In this document: piece after piece, positions 1 through 8,731 of the stretch | How the letters are laid out: the number at the start of each line of letters is the position of its first letter | How positions within the stretch are numbered: position 1 is the stretch's first letter | Source of the DNA: DTU015 sp964641455 | GTDB lineage: Bacteria > Bacillota > Sulfobacillia > Fermentithermobacillales > Fermentithermobacillaceae | Assembly: GCA_964641455.1 (NCBI GenBank) | Contig: CAZXLH010000016.1 | Location: forward strand, 1-47,366 | Length of the DNA stretch: 47,366 nt | Direction of reading: 5' to 3' | Position numbers and translations under genes: made by a program | The notes under the pieces: generated by a model | Seen by the model: only the letters and a program-made list of their open reading frames with translations | Told to the model about the DNA's origin: nothing | The model's database searches: none

Positions 1-5
1 TTCAC

Positions 6-734
6 TCAACGCTCTCCCTCCCAACGACTTCCATCTAATGGCTCTACCAAAATCACCCCGTCTTTCAATCTCGCTACTTCAGGTTCTCTAGGGGCGCCGA
101 GGTCACCCTCGGGAGGCCGCCCTATTACATCTCCGATTCTAATTTGGGTCGGCTCCAACTTAAAGGCAACAATTACTACATCGGTAGCACCCCCTGCCCC
201 GGCATGGGCAAGTCCTCTAAAATTGCCCATTACAATTATGTCGCCTGTTGCGCGAATCTCAGCGCCAGGATTTATATCGCCGACCACAACTACGTTGCCA
301 TTATATGTAATGCGCTGGCCAGACCTAAGAGTCCCTTTGTACAGCAACGTATCCGGCCATTTCGATGTTTTGCCCCAATTTTCAACAGTAGGTTGTTGCC
401 TATAACCGCTGCTTATTGTTTCCCTAGGCGGCCTTTGAACCTTCTCTGCGCTTATGCTCCTGCTTCTAGGAGGCTCCCCATCTCCATGGATAATTTTCTT
501 AAGCCGTAGCCCATGGGGGAAAGCCAGTATGTTTTGAATCTCCAATATCTGATCTATAGATAAGCTTAGTTTTCCGGTATCTAAGATTACATCGGCGCCT
601 TGAAAAAACAGCTCAGCTCTTTCCAAGTGGGCCTGAAGTTTTTCCTTTAAGACATCGAACTCCTGGCTATCATTTAAGATCAGTTGGAGGCCGTTGTTGC
701 TACCTTTGAAAATCACATCCTGCCTTCGTGCCAT
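6..734 (-). CDS. minC: Septum site-determining protein MinC
   Basis: MinC inhibits FtsZ polymerisation and, carried by MinD, keeps division away from the cell poles. The 242-residue product has the two-part MinC layout: a divergent N-terminal domain, a proline/arginine-rich linker at about residues 90-115, and a C-terminal right-handed beta-helix whose repeats include GDINPGAEIRATGDIIV and MGNFRGLAHAGA, the glycine-rich face that binds MinD. I chose the ATG at 734 because GGGGAGGAG stands eight bases before it; the open frame reaches back to 764 but that start has no good ribosome site. It follows mrdA by 22 bases, as in the usual Firmicutes mre-min operon, and minD would be expected just outside the window. 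Identification is secure from motif and context. Confidence 0.95.
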   Translation of the reverse strand: MARRQDVIFKGSNNGLQLILNDSQEFDVLKEKLQAHLERAELFFQGADVILDTGKLSLSIDQILEIQNILAFPHGLRLKKIIHGDGEPPRSRSISAEKVQRPPRETISSGYRQQPTVENWGKTSKWPDTLLYKGTLRSGQRITYNGNVVVVGDINPGAEIRATGDIIVMGNFRGLAHAGAGGATDVVIVAFKLEPTQIRIGDVIGRPPEGDLGAPREPEVARLKDGVILVEPLDGSRWEGER

Positions 735-756
735 TTTGGTGCTCCTCCCCATGGTT

Positions 757-2628
757 TTACTCACCTATTATCTGTTCTGGCTTGCCTGGTTGTTTAAGTT
801 CCAAAAACACATCAAATATCTCCCTTGCTATAGGAGCCGCTACAGCTGACCCTGAGCCGCCCTGATCCACAACCACAGCCAGAGCAATTTCCGGATCTTC
901 ATAAGGCCCAAACCCAACAAACCATGCATGATCCTCGCCAAGTGGGTTCTGTGCAGTCCCGGTTTTCCCACCCACCTTCATAGCACAATCGTAAAATATC
1001 CAATAAGCGGTGCCACCTGGCTCAGAAGTCACCTTATGCATTCCTGCCTTAACAATATCAAATATTTCAGGATCCAAATCCAACGTGCTCGCTACTTCCG
1101 GTTGTATTTCCTCAGTTACGTTGGACTGAGAGTCCAGTATTCTGCTAACCAGCCTGGGCTTCATTCTTACCCCATCATTGGCAATGGCCTGGGCCACAGA
1201 AGCCATTTGAACAGGCGTACACATATGAAATGCCTGGCCCATTGCCGTCATCATGTGCTCTGAAAACAAGAATTCAGGTTGGGCCACCCTACCTTCGCCG
1301 TAAGCTTTCTTCTTCCATTCAGTGCTTGGCACAGTACCATAGTTCTCTCCGGGAAGATCTATGCCTGTTTTCTCGCCCAGCCCGAGGGCCCGACAGTACC
1401 AGGCGAGGGTATCCACTCCCAAACGCCTGCCCATCTCGTAAAAATACGTATTGCATGAAACCTTAAGTGCATCTTCCATATTTACATAGCCATGGCCTCC
1501 TCGCTTGTGGCAAACGAGAGTAGGCGCCAAAGGATGGTATCCCGAGTCGAAAATCTCCTCTGTTCGGGTTGTTTTGCCTTCTGCCAAAGCTGCAACGGCT
1601 GTAACTATTTTAAAAGCTGAACCCGGAGGATAAAGCCCTGTAGTAGCCAGGTTAGCAAACCGCCACTTACCTGAAGTAAGTTTGCTTTCCAGTTCCTTGT
1701 AACTTATTCCTGAAATCAAAGCGTTTGGGTCAAACCCAGGCATGGAAGCAATAGCCAAGACACCGCCTGTCTTTACATCCAACACTACAACGGAAGCCCC
1801 TACAGCTTCTTGATTTTTCTCAAGCATCTCACCAAGGGCAGTCTCTACAGCCTGTTGAAGTTCCATGTTTATTTCCAACTGGATTGATTTGCCTGGCTCA
1901 GGTTCAATACCCGGGCCTACATTTCCCGTAGGCCTTCCCCGGTAATCAACTTCTACTTGATACCCACCGTTCTTCCCTCTCAAAACAGGCTCATAGCCTG
2001 CCTCCAGCCCTTGCTGGCCTACAATATCCCCCATTCTGTAATCCTTCCAATCCGGATCATCCAGTTGAGTTTGTGTAATCTCACCAACGTAACCCAGCGT
2101 CGTACTCATAAGTTCGTTCTGAGGGTAATATCGAATAGGCTGCGGATCTATAAAGACACCGCGAAGATTCGGTGAGTCTTCAACAATCCTGGTGTAGATT
2201 TCAGGAGAAATGTCTTTTGCAATGGGTACCGGTTCGAAATACCTACCTGAATATTGCTTAACCTTCTCCTCTACTTCCGATAATTCCATTCCAAGTATGT
2301 TCGAAAGGCGCGGTAATGTTGCATTAGCCTCATCTTCGTCGAGATACCAATAAAAAACGGTAAACGCAGGCCTGGAAGTAACCACAACCCTACCGTTTGA
2401 GTCAAGTATCTCACCTCTGGGAGCAGGGATTGGTGTAATCCGAAGATAATTATCTTCAGAAAGAACCCGGTAACGCTCACCTCCGATTATTTGCAGGTTG
2501 AATAATTGGAGCGCTAAGGTAGCAAAACTGACAACAATCATTAGCAAAGCAATATTTCTTATTCTTTTTAGCTCGCGCGACGGCAAATTGCCAGGCCTAT
2601 CATCTTTATTTCTATAACCGAGATTCAT
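757..2628 (-). CDS. mrdA: Penicillin-binding protein 2, elongasome transpeptidase
   Basis: This class B penicillin-binding protein cross-links peptidoglycan during cell elongation together with RodA and MreBCD. The 623-residue product has one N-terminal membrane helix (about residues 24-46), a pedestal domain containing an RGEILDSNGRVV segment, and a C-terminal transpeptidase domain with all three active-site motifs: SAFK (nucleophile serine and lysine) in PPGSAFK, SCN in KVSCNTYFYE, and KTGTAQ. The open frame extends to 2703, but the ATG at 2628 gives a normal N-terminus and overlaps the mreD stop by 17 bases; an in-frame ATG at 2661 is an alternative. Its position between mreD and minC supports the elongation role over a septal one. 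Confidence 0.95.
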   Translation of the reverse strand: MNLGYRNKDDRPGNLPSRELKRIRNIALLMIVVSFATLALQLFNLQIIGGERYRVLSEDNYLRITPIPAPRGEILDSNGRVVVTSRPAFTVFYWYLDEDEANATLPRLSNILGMELSEVEEKVKQYSGRYFEPVPIAKDISPEIYTRIVEDSPNLRGVFIDPQPIRYYPQNELMSTTLGYVGEITQTQLDDPDWKDYRMGDIVGQQGLEAGYEPVLRGKNGGYQVEVDYRGRPTGNVGPGIEPEPGKSIQLEINMELQQAVETALGEMLEKNQEAVGASVVVLDVKTGGVLAIASMPGFDPNALISGISYKELESKLTSGKWRFANLATTGLYPPGSAFKIVTAVAALAEGKTTRTEEIFDSGYHPLAPTLVCHKRGGHGYVNMEDALKVSCNTYFYEMGRRLGVDTLAWYCRALGLGEKTGIDLPGENYGTVPSTEWKKKAYGEGRVAQPEFLFSEHMMTAMGQAFHMCTPVQMASVAQAIANDGVRMKPRLVSRILDSQSNVTEEIQPEVASTLDLDPEIFDIVKAGMHKVTSEPGGTAYWIFYDCAMKVGGKTGTAQNPLGEDHAWFVGFGPYEDPEIALAVVVDQGGSGSAVAAPIAREIFDVFLELKQPGKPEQIIGE

Positions 2629-3160
2629 AACCAATTCTACCTGCCTCTTGCTCCTTCCCATTTGGCCATAACATGGCAAGCATACCCGAGATACCCTTGA
2701 CAATGGAATTAACCGGCACTACCAGGATAAATGACCACAGCAAACTATAGGGTAAAATCTCCCTGATAAAAAAACTCAGGCTAAGCGGTGTCTTTGACAA
2801 CCTTAACACTGCATAAGAAACCAAATCGCCAAGCCCGGTAGAAATCATGGCTGCTATACTGCTCGAAAACGCCATGGAAGGATTCAAGAACCCTCGAATC
2901 CACGACATTGACATAGAAACCACTGACAGGGATAAAGTTGAAAAGCCAATCACTCTGCCAACAAATAAATCTTGAATAAGCCCGATGCTAAACCCAATCA
3001 CTCCGCTGATTGGCCAACCGGCTAACCAGCCGGCAGCGCATGCAAGCACAATGGCCAAATCAAACCCTTGGGTAGTTCCAAAGGAAACATGTTGAATAAG
3101 CAGCATTAGCGGTGCCAATAACACACAGGTAATAAAAAGGCCTAATCTTTTTCCCTTCAT
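2612..3160 (-). CDS. mreD: Rod shape-determining protein MreD
   Basis: MreD is an integral membrane partner of MreC in the elongasome. The 182-residue sequence is almost entirely hydrophobic, with about five predicted membrane helices, starting with LGLFITCVLLAPLMLLI near residues 6-22 and ending with a short polar tail. Sequence conservation in MreD is low, so the call rests on topology, size and position: its start overlaps the mreC stop by 4 bases (ATGA type) and its end overlaps the start of mrdA, so translation is probably coupled through mreC-mreD-mrdA. Confidence 0.9.
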   Translation of the reverse strand: MKGKRLGLFITCVLLAPLMLLIQHVSFGTTQGFDLAIVLACAAGWLAGWPISGVIGFSIGLIQDLFVGRVIGFSTLSLSVVSMSMSWIRGFLNPSMAFSSSIAAMISTGLGDLVSYAVLRLSKTPLSLSFFIREILPYSLLWSFILVVPVNSIVKGISGMLAMLWPNGKEQEAGRIGYESRL

Positions 3161-3969
3161 TTGATCATCACTAAAACTTCTTCTAAGTGGTCAAAATCAG
3201 TGGCAGGTTTTACATAACATTCCTTTACCAGTCCGGGTTTAGGCACATAAACCTCAACGACTTCCCCAATAAGCAACCCTGCCGGATATAAACTGCCTAC
3301 TCCGGAAGTAAGTACCTTGTCTCCGGCGTAAACATCAGCATCTTTTGAAAAGAAACGCATAACCAAGGTATCCTGCCCGCTTCCTCCGAGTACAATCCCA
3401 TAATCCCTGGATCTGGATATTATTGAACCTACACCGCTTTCGGGGTCTGTCAGCAGCAACACCTGGGCACTGTGGTCATTCATCTTGATAACCCTGCCCA
3501 CAAGCCCACTTCCGGAAACAACAGGCGCATCAATCTCCACACCGTCTTTTTTGCCCAATGAAATGGTTATGGTGGAAAACCATTTGCTGGGGCTTCGTCC
3601 TATTACATCAGCGGCTCTGTACTCTTGAGTTGCCTGTTCTCTGAATCCCAGGAGTTTTCTCAGCCTCTGATTTTCATTTTGAATATCACGAAGTTGGGTC
3701 AAGATTGTCTCCAAAGATTCCAATTTTTGCTTCATCTCACGGTTTTGGCCCAAAAGGGCTTGCTTGGATTGAAATACGGCCCTGAAATCTGCCACTTTAC
3801 GCTTAGCGCCCAGCAGGACATCAAGGCACGGCTGCATCCCTTTGCTTAGCAACCCTTCCCAAAAGGAAGGGGCGCCCTGGGAGCTGCCTGTAACGTTCAT
3901 CAGAAACACTGAGGCGGCTACAAGAAGAATAGCAGTAATCAATTTCTTATATGGAAATAGCCGCCTCAA
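3157..3969 (-). CDS. mreC: Rod shape-determining protein MreC
   Basis: MreC is a bitopic membrane protein that links the MreB filament to periplasmic or extracellular wall synthases. The 270-residue product shows one N-terminal membrane helix (LITAILLVAASVFLMNV), a helical coiled-coil segment at about residues 60-105 that is rich in Q, L and E, and then the two beta-barrel domains with GLVGRVIKMNDHSAQVLLLTDP, typical of the family. The start codon is TTG at 3969 with AAGGATG about nine bases ahead. It lies 20 bases after mreB and overlaps mreD by 4 bases. Confidence 0.95.
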   Translation of the reverse strand: MRRLFPYKKLITAILLVAASVFLMNVTGSSQGAPSFWEGLLSKGMQPCLDVLLGAKRKVADFRAVFQSKQALLGQNREMKQKLESLETILTQLRDIQNENQRLRKLLGFREQATQEYRAADVIGRSPSKWFSTITISLGKKDGVEIDAPVVSGSGLVGRVIKMNDHSAQVLLLTDPESGVGSIISRSRDYGIVLGGSGQDTLVMRFFSKDADVYAGDKVLTSGVGSLYPAGLLIGEVVEVYVPKPGLVKECYVKPATDFDHLEEVLVMIK

Positions 3970-3989
3970 CTAATGTCATCCTTCCCTGT

Positions 3990-5015
3990 CTAACGTTTGG
4001 AGGAAGCCAGGACTTTCCTCAGGGTTTCAATTTCCTCCAGAGCCTTTCCTGCCCCCTTAACCACTGCATACATTGGCTCGTCCACTGTGTGGACAGGCAT
4101 GCCCGTCTCCTGGCTGACCAATCTGTCTAATCCCTTTAACATAGAGCCGCCACCGGTCATCACAATTCCTCTGTCCATGATATCTGCAGCAAGTTCCGGG
4201 GGAGTGTTTTCGAGAGTTTCTTTAATACCCTCCATAATAGCGTTTACAGGTTCAGAAAGTGCCTTTCGGATTTCCCGCGAGTCTACGCTAATGGTTCTTG
4301 GCAAACCTGTGACCAAGTCCCGGCCACGGATTTCCATAGTTTCTTCTTCTTCCAGTTCGTAAGCGGAACCTATGGTAGTCTTAACTTCCTCAGCTGTCCT
4401 CTCCCCGATAAGCAGGTTGTAGGCCCGCTTTACATAATTAACTACAGCTTCATCCATTTCATCTCCGCCCACTCTGATAGAACGGGAGGCAACAATTCCT
4501 TCAAGGGAGATGACTGCTACTTCGCTTGTGCCGCCCCCAATGTCCACTATCATATTGCCTGTAGGCTCATCAACCGGAAGGCCTGCACCAATGGCAGCAG
4601 CCATAGGTTCTTCAATGGTATAAGCTTCTCTGGCACCTGCCCTGAGCACTGCATCCAATACAGCCCTTCTTTCAACCTCAGTGCAGCCAGATGGAACAGC
4701 TACGATTACTCTGGGTTTCAAAAGGCCCCTTTTATAAGCTTTTCCAATGAAATGGTGCATCATGGTTTGAGTTACGTCAAAATCAGCAATAACCCCATCT
4801 TTCATGGGCCTGATAGCAATGATGTTACCAGGAGTCCTGCCAATCATTTGCTTTGCTTCAGTTCCAACAGCAAGCAGTTCCTTGGTTTCGGCATGAATAG
4901 CCACCACCGAAGGCTCGACTAATACTATCCCTTTCCCTCGGAGATGAACCAGAGTGTTGGCGGTACCAAGATCCATGCCAATATCCCTGGTAATATACTT
5001 ATAAAGCCATTGCAC
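3990..5015 (-). CDS. mreB: Rod shape-determining protein MreB (bacterial actin)
   Basis: MreB is an ATP-binding actin homologue that forms short membrane-associated filaments and directs cell wall insertion along the cylinder. The sequence carries the ASKHA signatures: DIGMDLGTANTLV (phosphate 1), MIVDIGGGTSEVAVIS (phosphate 2) and MTGGGSMLKGLD (adenosine motif). The longest open frame starts at 5078 inside radC, but a GTG at 5015 is preceded by AGAGGGGAG nine bases upstream and yields 341 residues starting with the expected amphipathic QWLYKYITRDIG membrane anchor, so I prefer GTG. It heads the mreBCD block, 40 bases after radC. No second MreB paralogue is seen in the window. Confidence 0.97.
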   Translation of the reverse strand: MQWLYKYITRDIGMDLGTANTLVHLRGKGIVLVEPSVVAIHAETKELLAVGTEAKQMIGRTPGNIIAIRPMKDGVIADFDVTQTMMHHFIGKAYKRGLLKPRVIVAVPSGCTEVERRAVLDAVLRAGAREAYTIEEPMAAAIGAGLPVDEPTGNMIVDIGGGTSEVAVISLEGIVASRSIRVGGDEMDEAVVNYVKRAYNLLIGERTAEEVKTTIGSAYELEEEETMEIRGRDLVTGLPRTISVDSREIRKALSEPVNAIMEGIKETLENTPPELAADIMDRGIVMTGGGSMLKGLDRLVSQETGMPVHTVDEPMYAVVKGAGKALEEIETLRKVLASSKR

Positions 5016-5055
5016 CTTCTGCCACTCCCCTCTAAGTTGCAAAAACGTCACATGG

Positions 5056-5778
5056 TTACCACGCAAACCACCCTGCAAGAGATTCTCTCATGCTAACGTA
5101 CTGTCCACGCCCTATTATTACATGGTCCAGCACATGAATTCCCACGATTTTTCCTGCTTCTATGATCCTCTTCGTCATCCTAATGTCATCGTCGCTGGGT
5201 GCCGCCTCGCCACTTGGATGGTTATGGGCAAGAATCACGGCCGCCGCGCTTCTTTTTATGCAAATCTTGAATATTTCCCTTGGATGTACAATGGATGTAT
5301 CTAAACTGCCAACAGAAACGGTCTCCTTGGCAATAACGTAATTTCGAACGTTAAGCATAACTATGCAAACATGTTCTTTATCAAGTTCTTCCATATCTCC
5401 CTTTAAGAACTGATATACGTCGCGCCCGTTCCTTATCGGCACTTGCTTTATTGCATAAGTGTCAGCCTTTAGCAAACGCCTTGAAATTTCAAGGCATACC
5501 TTGAGCCTGGCTGCCTTTGCCATCCCAATCCCTGAAAGAGACATTAGTTCTTCTTTCGAACTCTTCTTCAGGAATTCCAATCCAGGCCCGTAATGCTTTT
5601 CTCCCCAATGCATAAGCCTTTTGGCTACATCAAGAGCTGTCTCTTTAGAGTTTCCGGTGCCCAGCAAAATCGCCAGAAGTTCAGCATCAGACAGCGCCTC
5701 AGGCCCTAGTTCGAACAACCTTTCTCTGGGTTTTTCATGATCAGGCCAATCCTTTATCGTTAATCGTTCCAGGGTTAT
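5056..5778 (-). CDS. radC: RadC-family JAB/MPN domain protein, probable non-canonical start
   Basis: RadC proteins combine a helix-hairpin-helix region with a JAMM metalloprotease-like domain; the role is still uncertain despite the historical link to DNA repair. The metal-site motif is intact: AHNHPSGEAAPSDDD gives H-x-H-x7-S-x2-D. The only ATG/GTG/TTG start in frame is a TTG at 5718, which would remove the conserved N-terminus (LTIKDWPDHEKPRERL, compare the family's IKDLPxxERPRERL). An in-frame TAG lies just before a strong GGAGGAGGT site, and the codons after that site are GCC, ATA (5776-5778) and ACC, then CTG (5770-5772). Initiation at ATA or CTG is therefore likely; I give the ATA position, leading to about 240 residues. 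Gene identity is certain, the start is not. Confidence 0.88.
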   Translation of the reverse strand: MTLERLTIKDWPDHEKPRERLFELGPEALSDAELLAILLGTGNSKETALDVAKRLMHWGEKHYGPGLEFLKKSSKEELMSLSGIGMAKAARLKVCLEISRRLLKADTYAIKQVPIRNGRDVYQFLKGDMEELDKEHVCIVMLNVRNYVIAKETVSVGSLDTSIVHPREIFKICIKRSAAAVILAHNHPSGEAAPSDDDIRMTKRIIEAGKIVGIHVLDHVIIGRGQYVSMRESLAGWFAW

Positions 5779-5850
5779 GGCTACCTCCTCCTATTGCCTT
5801 CGCAGCCGTACCCTGAGCAAAAACTTGTATTGTACGTTTCTCAATATACA

Positions 5851-6441
5851 CTAAACAAACAACTTTGTAATCTCTACCTGGGCATTCTTAAGTATCTCAT
5901 AAAACTTGGATAGGGGAAGCCCTACTACGCCGGTGTAATCCCCTTTTACTTCAGTAATAAACAAACCCGCTTTACCTTGAATGGCGTACCCTCCTGCCTT
6001 GCCCATAGGCTCCCCGGTACCTACGTACCACTCAATTTCACCTGGCCCCAGTTCCCGCATGGTTACATGGGAACAATCTACGTTAGAAAATATTTTTCCG
6101 GTTGCAGGCTCGTACAAAGCAACGCCTGTATACACCTGGTGGGTATTGCCTGACAGCATTTCAAGCATCCTCTTGGCATCAAACCGGTCCTTCGGCTTGC
6201 CAAGCACATCATTGTTCAGAACCACGACGGTGTCAGCGCCTAAAACCAAATCGCTTGAATGTTTTTTTGCCACATTGGCTGCTTTGTGTTTAGCCAGTGT
6301 AACCACAAGTTCATAAGGAGCCAGCCCACCGGTATCAAAGCGTGCCTCATCAAAACTTGAGGGCACTGTTAACGGCCGTATTCCTATAGCCTCTAACAGA
6401 GCCTTCCTTCGAGGAGACCGGGATGCAAGTACTAACTTCAA
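5851..6441 (-). CDS. maf: Maf-like nucleoside triphosphate pyrophosphatase
   Basis: Maf proteins hydrolyse non-canonical or modified nucleoside triphosphates (dTTP/UTP-type in many members) to monophosphates. The 196-residue protein has the N-terminal signature LASRSPRRKALLE, the GADTVVVLNNDVLGKPKD motif and the KAGGYAIQGKAG segment typical of the YhdE-type dTTP/UTP pyrophosphatases. The start is a TTG at 6441 with GGAAGGTGA seven bases ahead. It follows the DUF4321-like gene by 5 bases and precedes radC by 72 bases, the standard Firmicutes maf-radC-mreB order. Confidence 0.95.
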   Translation of the reverse strand: MKLVLASRSPRRKALLEAIGIRPLTVPSSFDEARFDTGGLAPYELVVTLAKHKAANVAKKHSSDLVLGADTVVVLNNDVLGKPKDRFDAKRMLEMLSGNTHQVYTGVALYEPATGKIFSNVDCSHVTMRELGPGEIEWYVGTGEPMGKAGGYAIQGKAGLFITEVKGDYTGVVGLPLSKFYEILKNAQVEITKLFV

Positions 6442-6446
6442 TTAGG

Positions 6447-6698
6447 TCACCTTCCAAGAATCAAAACCAGAATCAAAACAAGTATCGCTCCTGCTAAATT
6501 AAGGCGAATGGTAAACCCAAAGGTCAGTGAAACAACATTGAGATCCAGTTTGAACGGAGGCTGTAGCCCCACAGCAAATCCTCTGGAAAGTATTGGTACA
6601 ACATCTGAAAGAACTTCACCGATAACGCTACCTACAATTGCTCCAGCCAGCAAAGCAATGACCCACACCCAAGTACGAGCCTGTCTCCTCACGGTCAT
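6447..6698 (-). CDS. Small DUF4321-like membrane protein
   Basis: This 83-residue protein has two predicted membrane helices, about residues 11-31 (VWVIALLAGAIVGSVIGEVL) and 62-82, separated by a loop with LQPPFKLDLNVVSLTFGFTIRLN. That layout, and the position just before maf, match the DUF4321 family of Clostridia, whose function is unknown. The ATG at 6698 has GGGAGG only three bases before it, and a GTG six bases downstream has better spacing, so the start could be 6692. It is spaced 5 bases from maf and is almost certainly co-transcribed with it. Confidence 0.75.
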   Translation of the reverse strand: MTVRRQARTWVWVIALLAGAIVGSVIGEVLSDVVPILSRGFAVGLQPPFKLDLNVVSLTFGFTIRLNLAGAILVLILVLILGR

Positions 6699-6791
6699 CT
6701 TCCTCCCAAATTATGCCAATATAAATATGCCCTGTTTTTTGCCTATATATGTCCGGGCCGCTTACCTTTAAGTTGCATCCTATCTGCAATA

Positions 6792-7808
6792 TTATTTGAA
6801 CTCGAACCCATCTACAAGCCCTTTTGACACAATACTTCCATCTTGGCTTACAAAAATAACACCAATCCCGGCAAACTTTGACAATATGCCTTCGCCGGCA
6901 CTTTCATCCGGGCCCAATATGAACAACGTAGTGGAAAGAGCATCTGCATCTGTAGACGAAGGCAAGAACACAGTAGTTCCGTGACTGGCCTTAGCCGGGT
7001 ACCCTGTTCTGGGATCTATGATATGGTGATACCGTACGCCATCTATCGTAAAAAATCTCCTGTAGTCACCTGAACTTACAATTGCCAAATTCTCAGCAGG
7101 CATAACTCCTATAATATCCTCAGGGTTTCTCGGATCGGTAACGCCAATTTGCCACAGGGTATTATCCGGCTTACTACCGCCTGCATAAACATTTCCCCCG
7201 GCATTTATGAGAAAACGTTCAGCCCCTGTACTGCAAAGAATCTCAGCCATCTTGTCTACTGCATACCCTTTGGCTATAGCCCCCAGATCAATGCCCATAC
7301 CCTTTTCGGGGAGATAAACCGTACCCTCATCATGGTTAATATCAACCTGCTCATAATCTACCAGTTCCAAAGCCTTTGTTATTTCCACCGGTGAAGGGAC
7401 TTGTTTTTCCTCCTGAGCCGCAGCCCAAAGTTCAGCCACAGGAAGAATAGTCGGATCAAATACCCCATCTGAAATTTGGCCAAAGTATATGGCCCGTTCA
7501 ATCACAACCAACGTGTCTTGAGACACTTTTACAGGCATTTCGCCGGCGTTGTTATTTATTTTGGCTATTTCAGAATCAGGGTTGTAAACGTTAAACAGTG
7601 CATCGAGCCGCCTGATCTCTTGTATTGCCTTCTCAATAGCTTCTTTGGCGTTTGGGCCGTATGCCTTTATGCTGATATCTGTGTCCATTACACCAAAAAC
7701 CTGTTCTTCTACCGGCTTGGCTTTTCCACTCAAAAGTGAACAAGCACTGAGGGTAAACAGCAAGGCCGCTGAAACAAGAATAACCGGCCAAAACTTATTA
7801 CCTTTCAT
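6792..7808 (-). CDS. apbE: ApbE-type FAD:protein FMN transferase lipoprotein
   Basis: ApbE transfers FMN from FAD to a threonine in target proteins such as RnfG, RnfD or NqrB/C on the outer face of the membrane. The 338-residue product starts with a lipoprotein signal peptide (MKGNKFWPVILVSAALLF followed by the lipobox LSAC, Cys23), then the ApbE core with VFGVMDTDISIKAYG, a DLGAIAKGYAVDK segment, GGNVYAGG and the metal-binding region STDADALSTTLF. The ATG at 7808 has GGAGGT upstream; the open frame extends to 7874 but would hide the signal peptide. It lies 98 bases downstream of rnfB, behind a hairpin, so it probably serves the Rnf complex encoded just before it. Confidence 0.95.
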   Translation of the reverse strand: MKGNKFWPVILVSAALLFTLSACSLLSGKAKPVEEQVFGVMDTDISIKAYGPNAKEAIEKAIQEIRRLDALFNVYNPDSEIAKINNNAGEMPVKVSQDTLVVIERAIYFGQISDGVFDPTILPVAELWAAAQEEKQVPSPVEITKALELVDYEQVDINHDEGTVYLPEKGMGIDLGAIAKGYAVDKMAEILCSTGAERFLINAGGNVYAGGSKPDNTLWQIGVTDPRNPEDIIGVMPAENLAIVSSGDYRRFFTIDGVRYHHIIDPRTGYPAKASHGTTVFLPSSTDADALSTTLFILGPDESAGEGILSKFAGIGVIFVSQDGSIVSKGLVDGFEFK

Positions 7809-7836
7809 AGGCGTATTTACCTCCACATACATCATA

Positions 7837-7864
7837 TCCGCCGGAATATAATAAATCCGGCGGA
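7837..7864. promoter_or_regulatory. Inverted repeat between rnfB and apbE
   Basis: A perfect 9-base inverted repeat, TCCGCCGGA (7837-7845) and TCCGGCGGA (7856-7864), encloses a 10-base AT-rich loop. On the minus-strand transcript it lies about 30 bases before the apbE start and is not followed by a T run, so it is more likely a processing, stability or attenuation hairpin than a full terminator. It would allow apbE to be expressed at a different level from the rnf genes. Confidence 0.5.
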
Positions 7865-7906
7865 CTGACTGCAATCACTTATATATCTCTCCAGGCAGTT
7901 ACAGCG

Positions 7907-8719
7907 CTATGAAACTTGCTTGCCTGATTCTTGCTTGTTCTCATCTACAATGGCCTTAACCGGGCACTTTATAGCGCAAATCCCACAGTTTTCGCAAAGA
8001 GAATAGTCGATTTTTGCCAGGGTTTTCTTATCCATGGAAATAGCCTCTTGCGGACAAGACCTAACACAAAGCCGGCAACCAATGCAGCCTACTTTGCAAT
8101 ATTTGCGTACCGCAGGCCCTTTGTCATACGACCTGCAGAGAATATGAACAGTGTTGCTTGCAGGAGCCAAACCGATTACGTTCCTTGGGCACGCTTTTAC
8201 ACAAGCTCCACAACCGGTGCATTTATCCTTAATTACTACAGGCAAACCTTTGGAAGACATATACATTGCACCGAAAGGGCAGGCATCAACGCAAGTACCC
8301 ATCCCAAGGCAACCGTAGGAACAACCTTTTAGGCCGCCAAGCTGGTTAAGGGCACGGCAATCTTCAAACCCATGATACTCTGCCATATTCGAAGCATGAT
8401 CGTTGTCGCCCTGACAGTATACCACTGCCACCATGGGCTCAACTGCTTCACTGTCAACACCCATAATTTCAGAAATTTGCTCTGCGGCCGGATTTCCTCC
8501 TGGTATACAAGCATTACAGGGAGCTGTGCCTTCACATATTGCAGCAGCTAATCCGGAACAGCCAGGAAAACCGCATGCACCACAGTTAGCTCCAGGAAGT
8601 ACGGAAAGGATTTCCACCACCCTGGGGTCTTCTTCTACTTTGAACTTTTGAGCAGCCAGGGCCAAAATTGCCCCAAATACAAGGCCGGCTAATCCCAGTG
8701 CCAAAATCGCATCCAGCAT
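7907..8719 (-). CDS. rnfB: Rnf complex subunit RnfB (multi-Fe-S ferredoxin-type)
   Basis: RnfB takes electrons from ferredoxin and feeds them into the membrane part of the Rnf complex, which couples ferredoxin oxidation and NAD reduction to Na+ or H+ export. The 270-residue protein has an N-terminal membrane helix, the 4Fe-4S domain CGACGFPGCSGLA with neighbouring cysteines, and then four further ferredoxin-type motifs (CVDACPFGAMY, CTGCGACVKACP, CIGCRLCVRSCP, CENCGICAIKCP). It is the last gene of the rnf block, 12 bases after rnfA. ATG at 8719 is preceded by GGGGGAG. Confidence 0.96.
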   Translation of the reverse strand: MLDAILALGLAGLVFGAILALAAQKFKVEEDPRVVEILSVLPGANCGACGFPGCSGLAAAICEGTAPCNACIPGGNPAAEQISEIMGVDSEAVEPMVAVVYCQGDNDHASNMAEYHGFEDCRALNQLGGLKGCSYGCLGMGTCVDACPFGAMYMSSKGLPVVIKDKCTGCGACVKACPRNVIGLAPASNTVHILCRSYDKGPAVRKYCKVGCIGCRLCVRSCPQEAISMDKKTLAKIDYSLCENCGICAIKCPVKAIVDENKQESGKQVS

Positions 8720-8731
8720 CTACGCTCCCCC

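Noticed and set aside
5016..5078. Upstream ATG for mreB inside radC
   Set aside because: The extension has no family similarity and the GTG at 5015 has a strong ribosome site and the right N-terminus.
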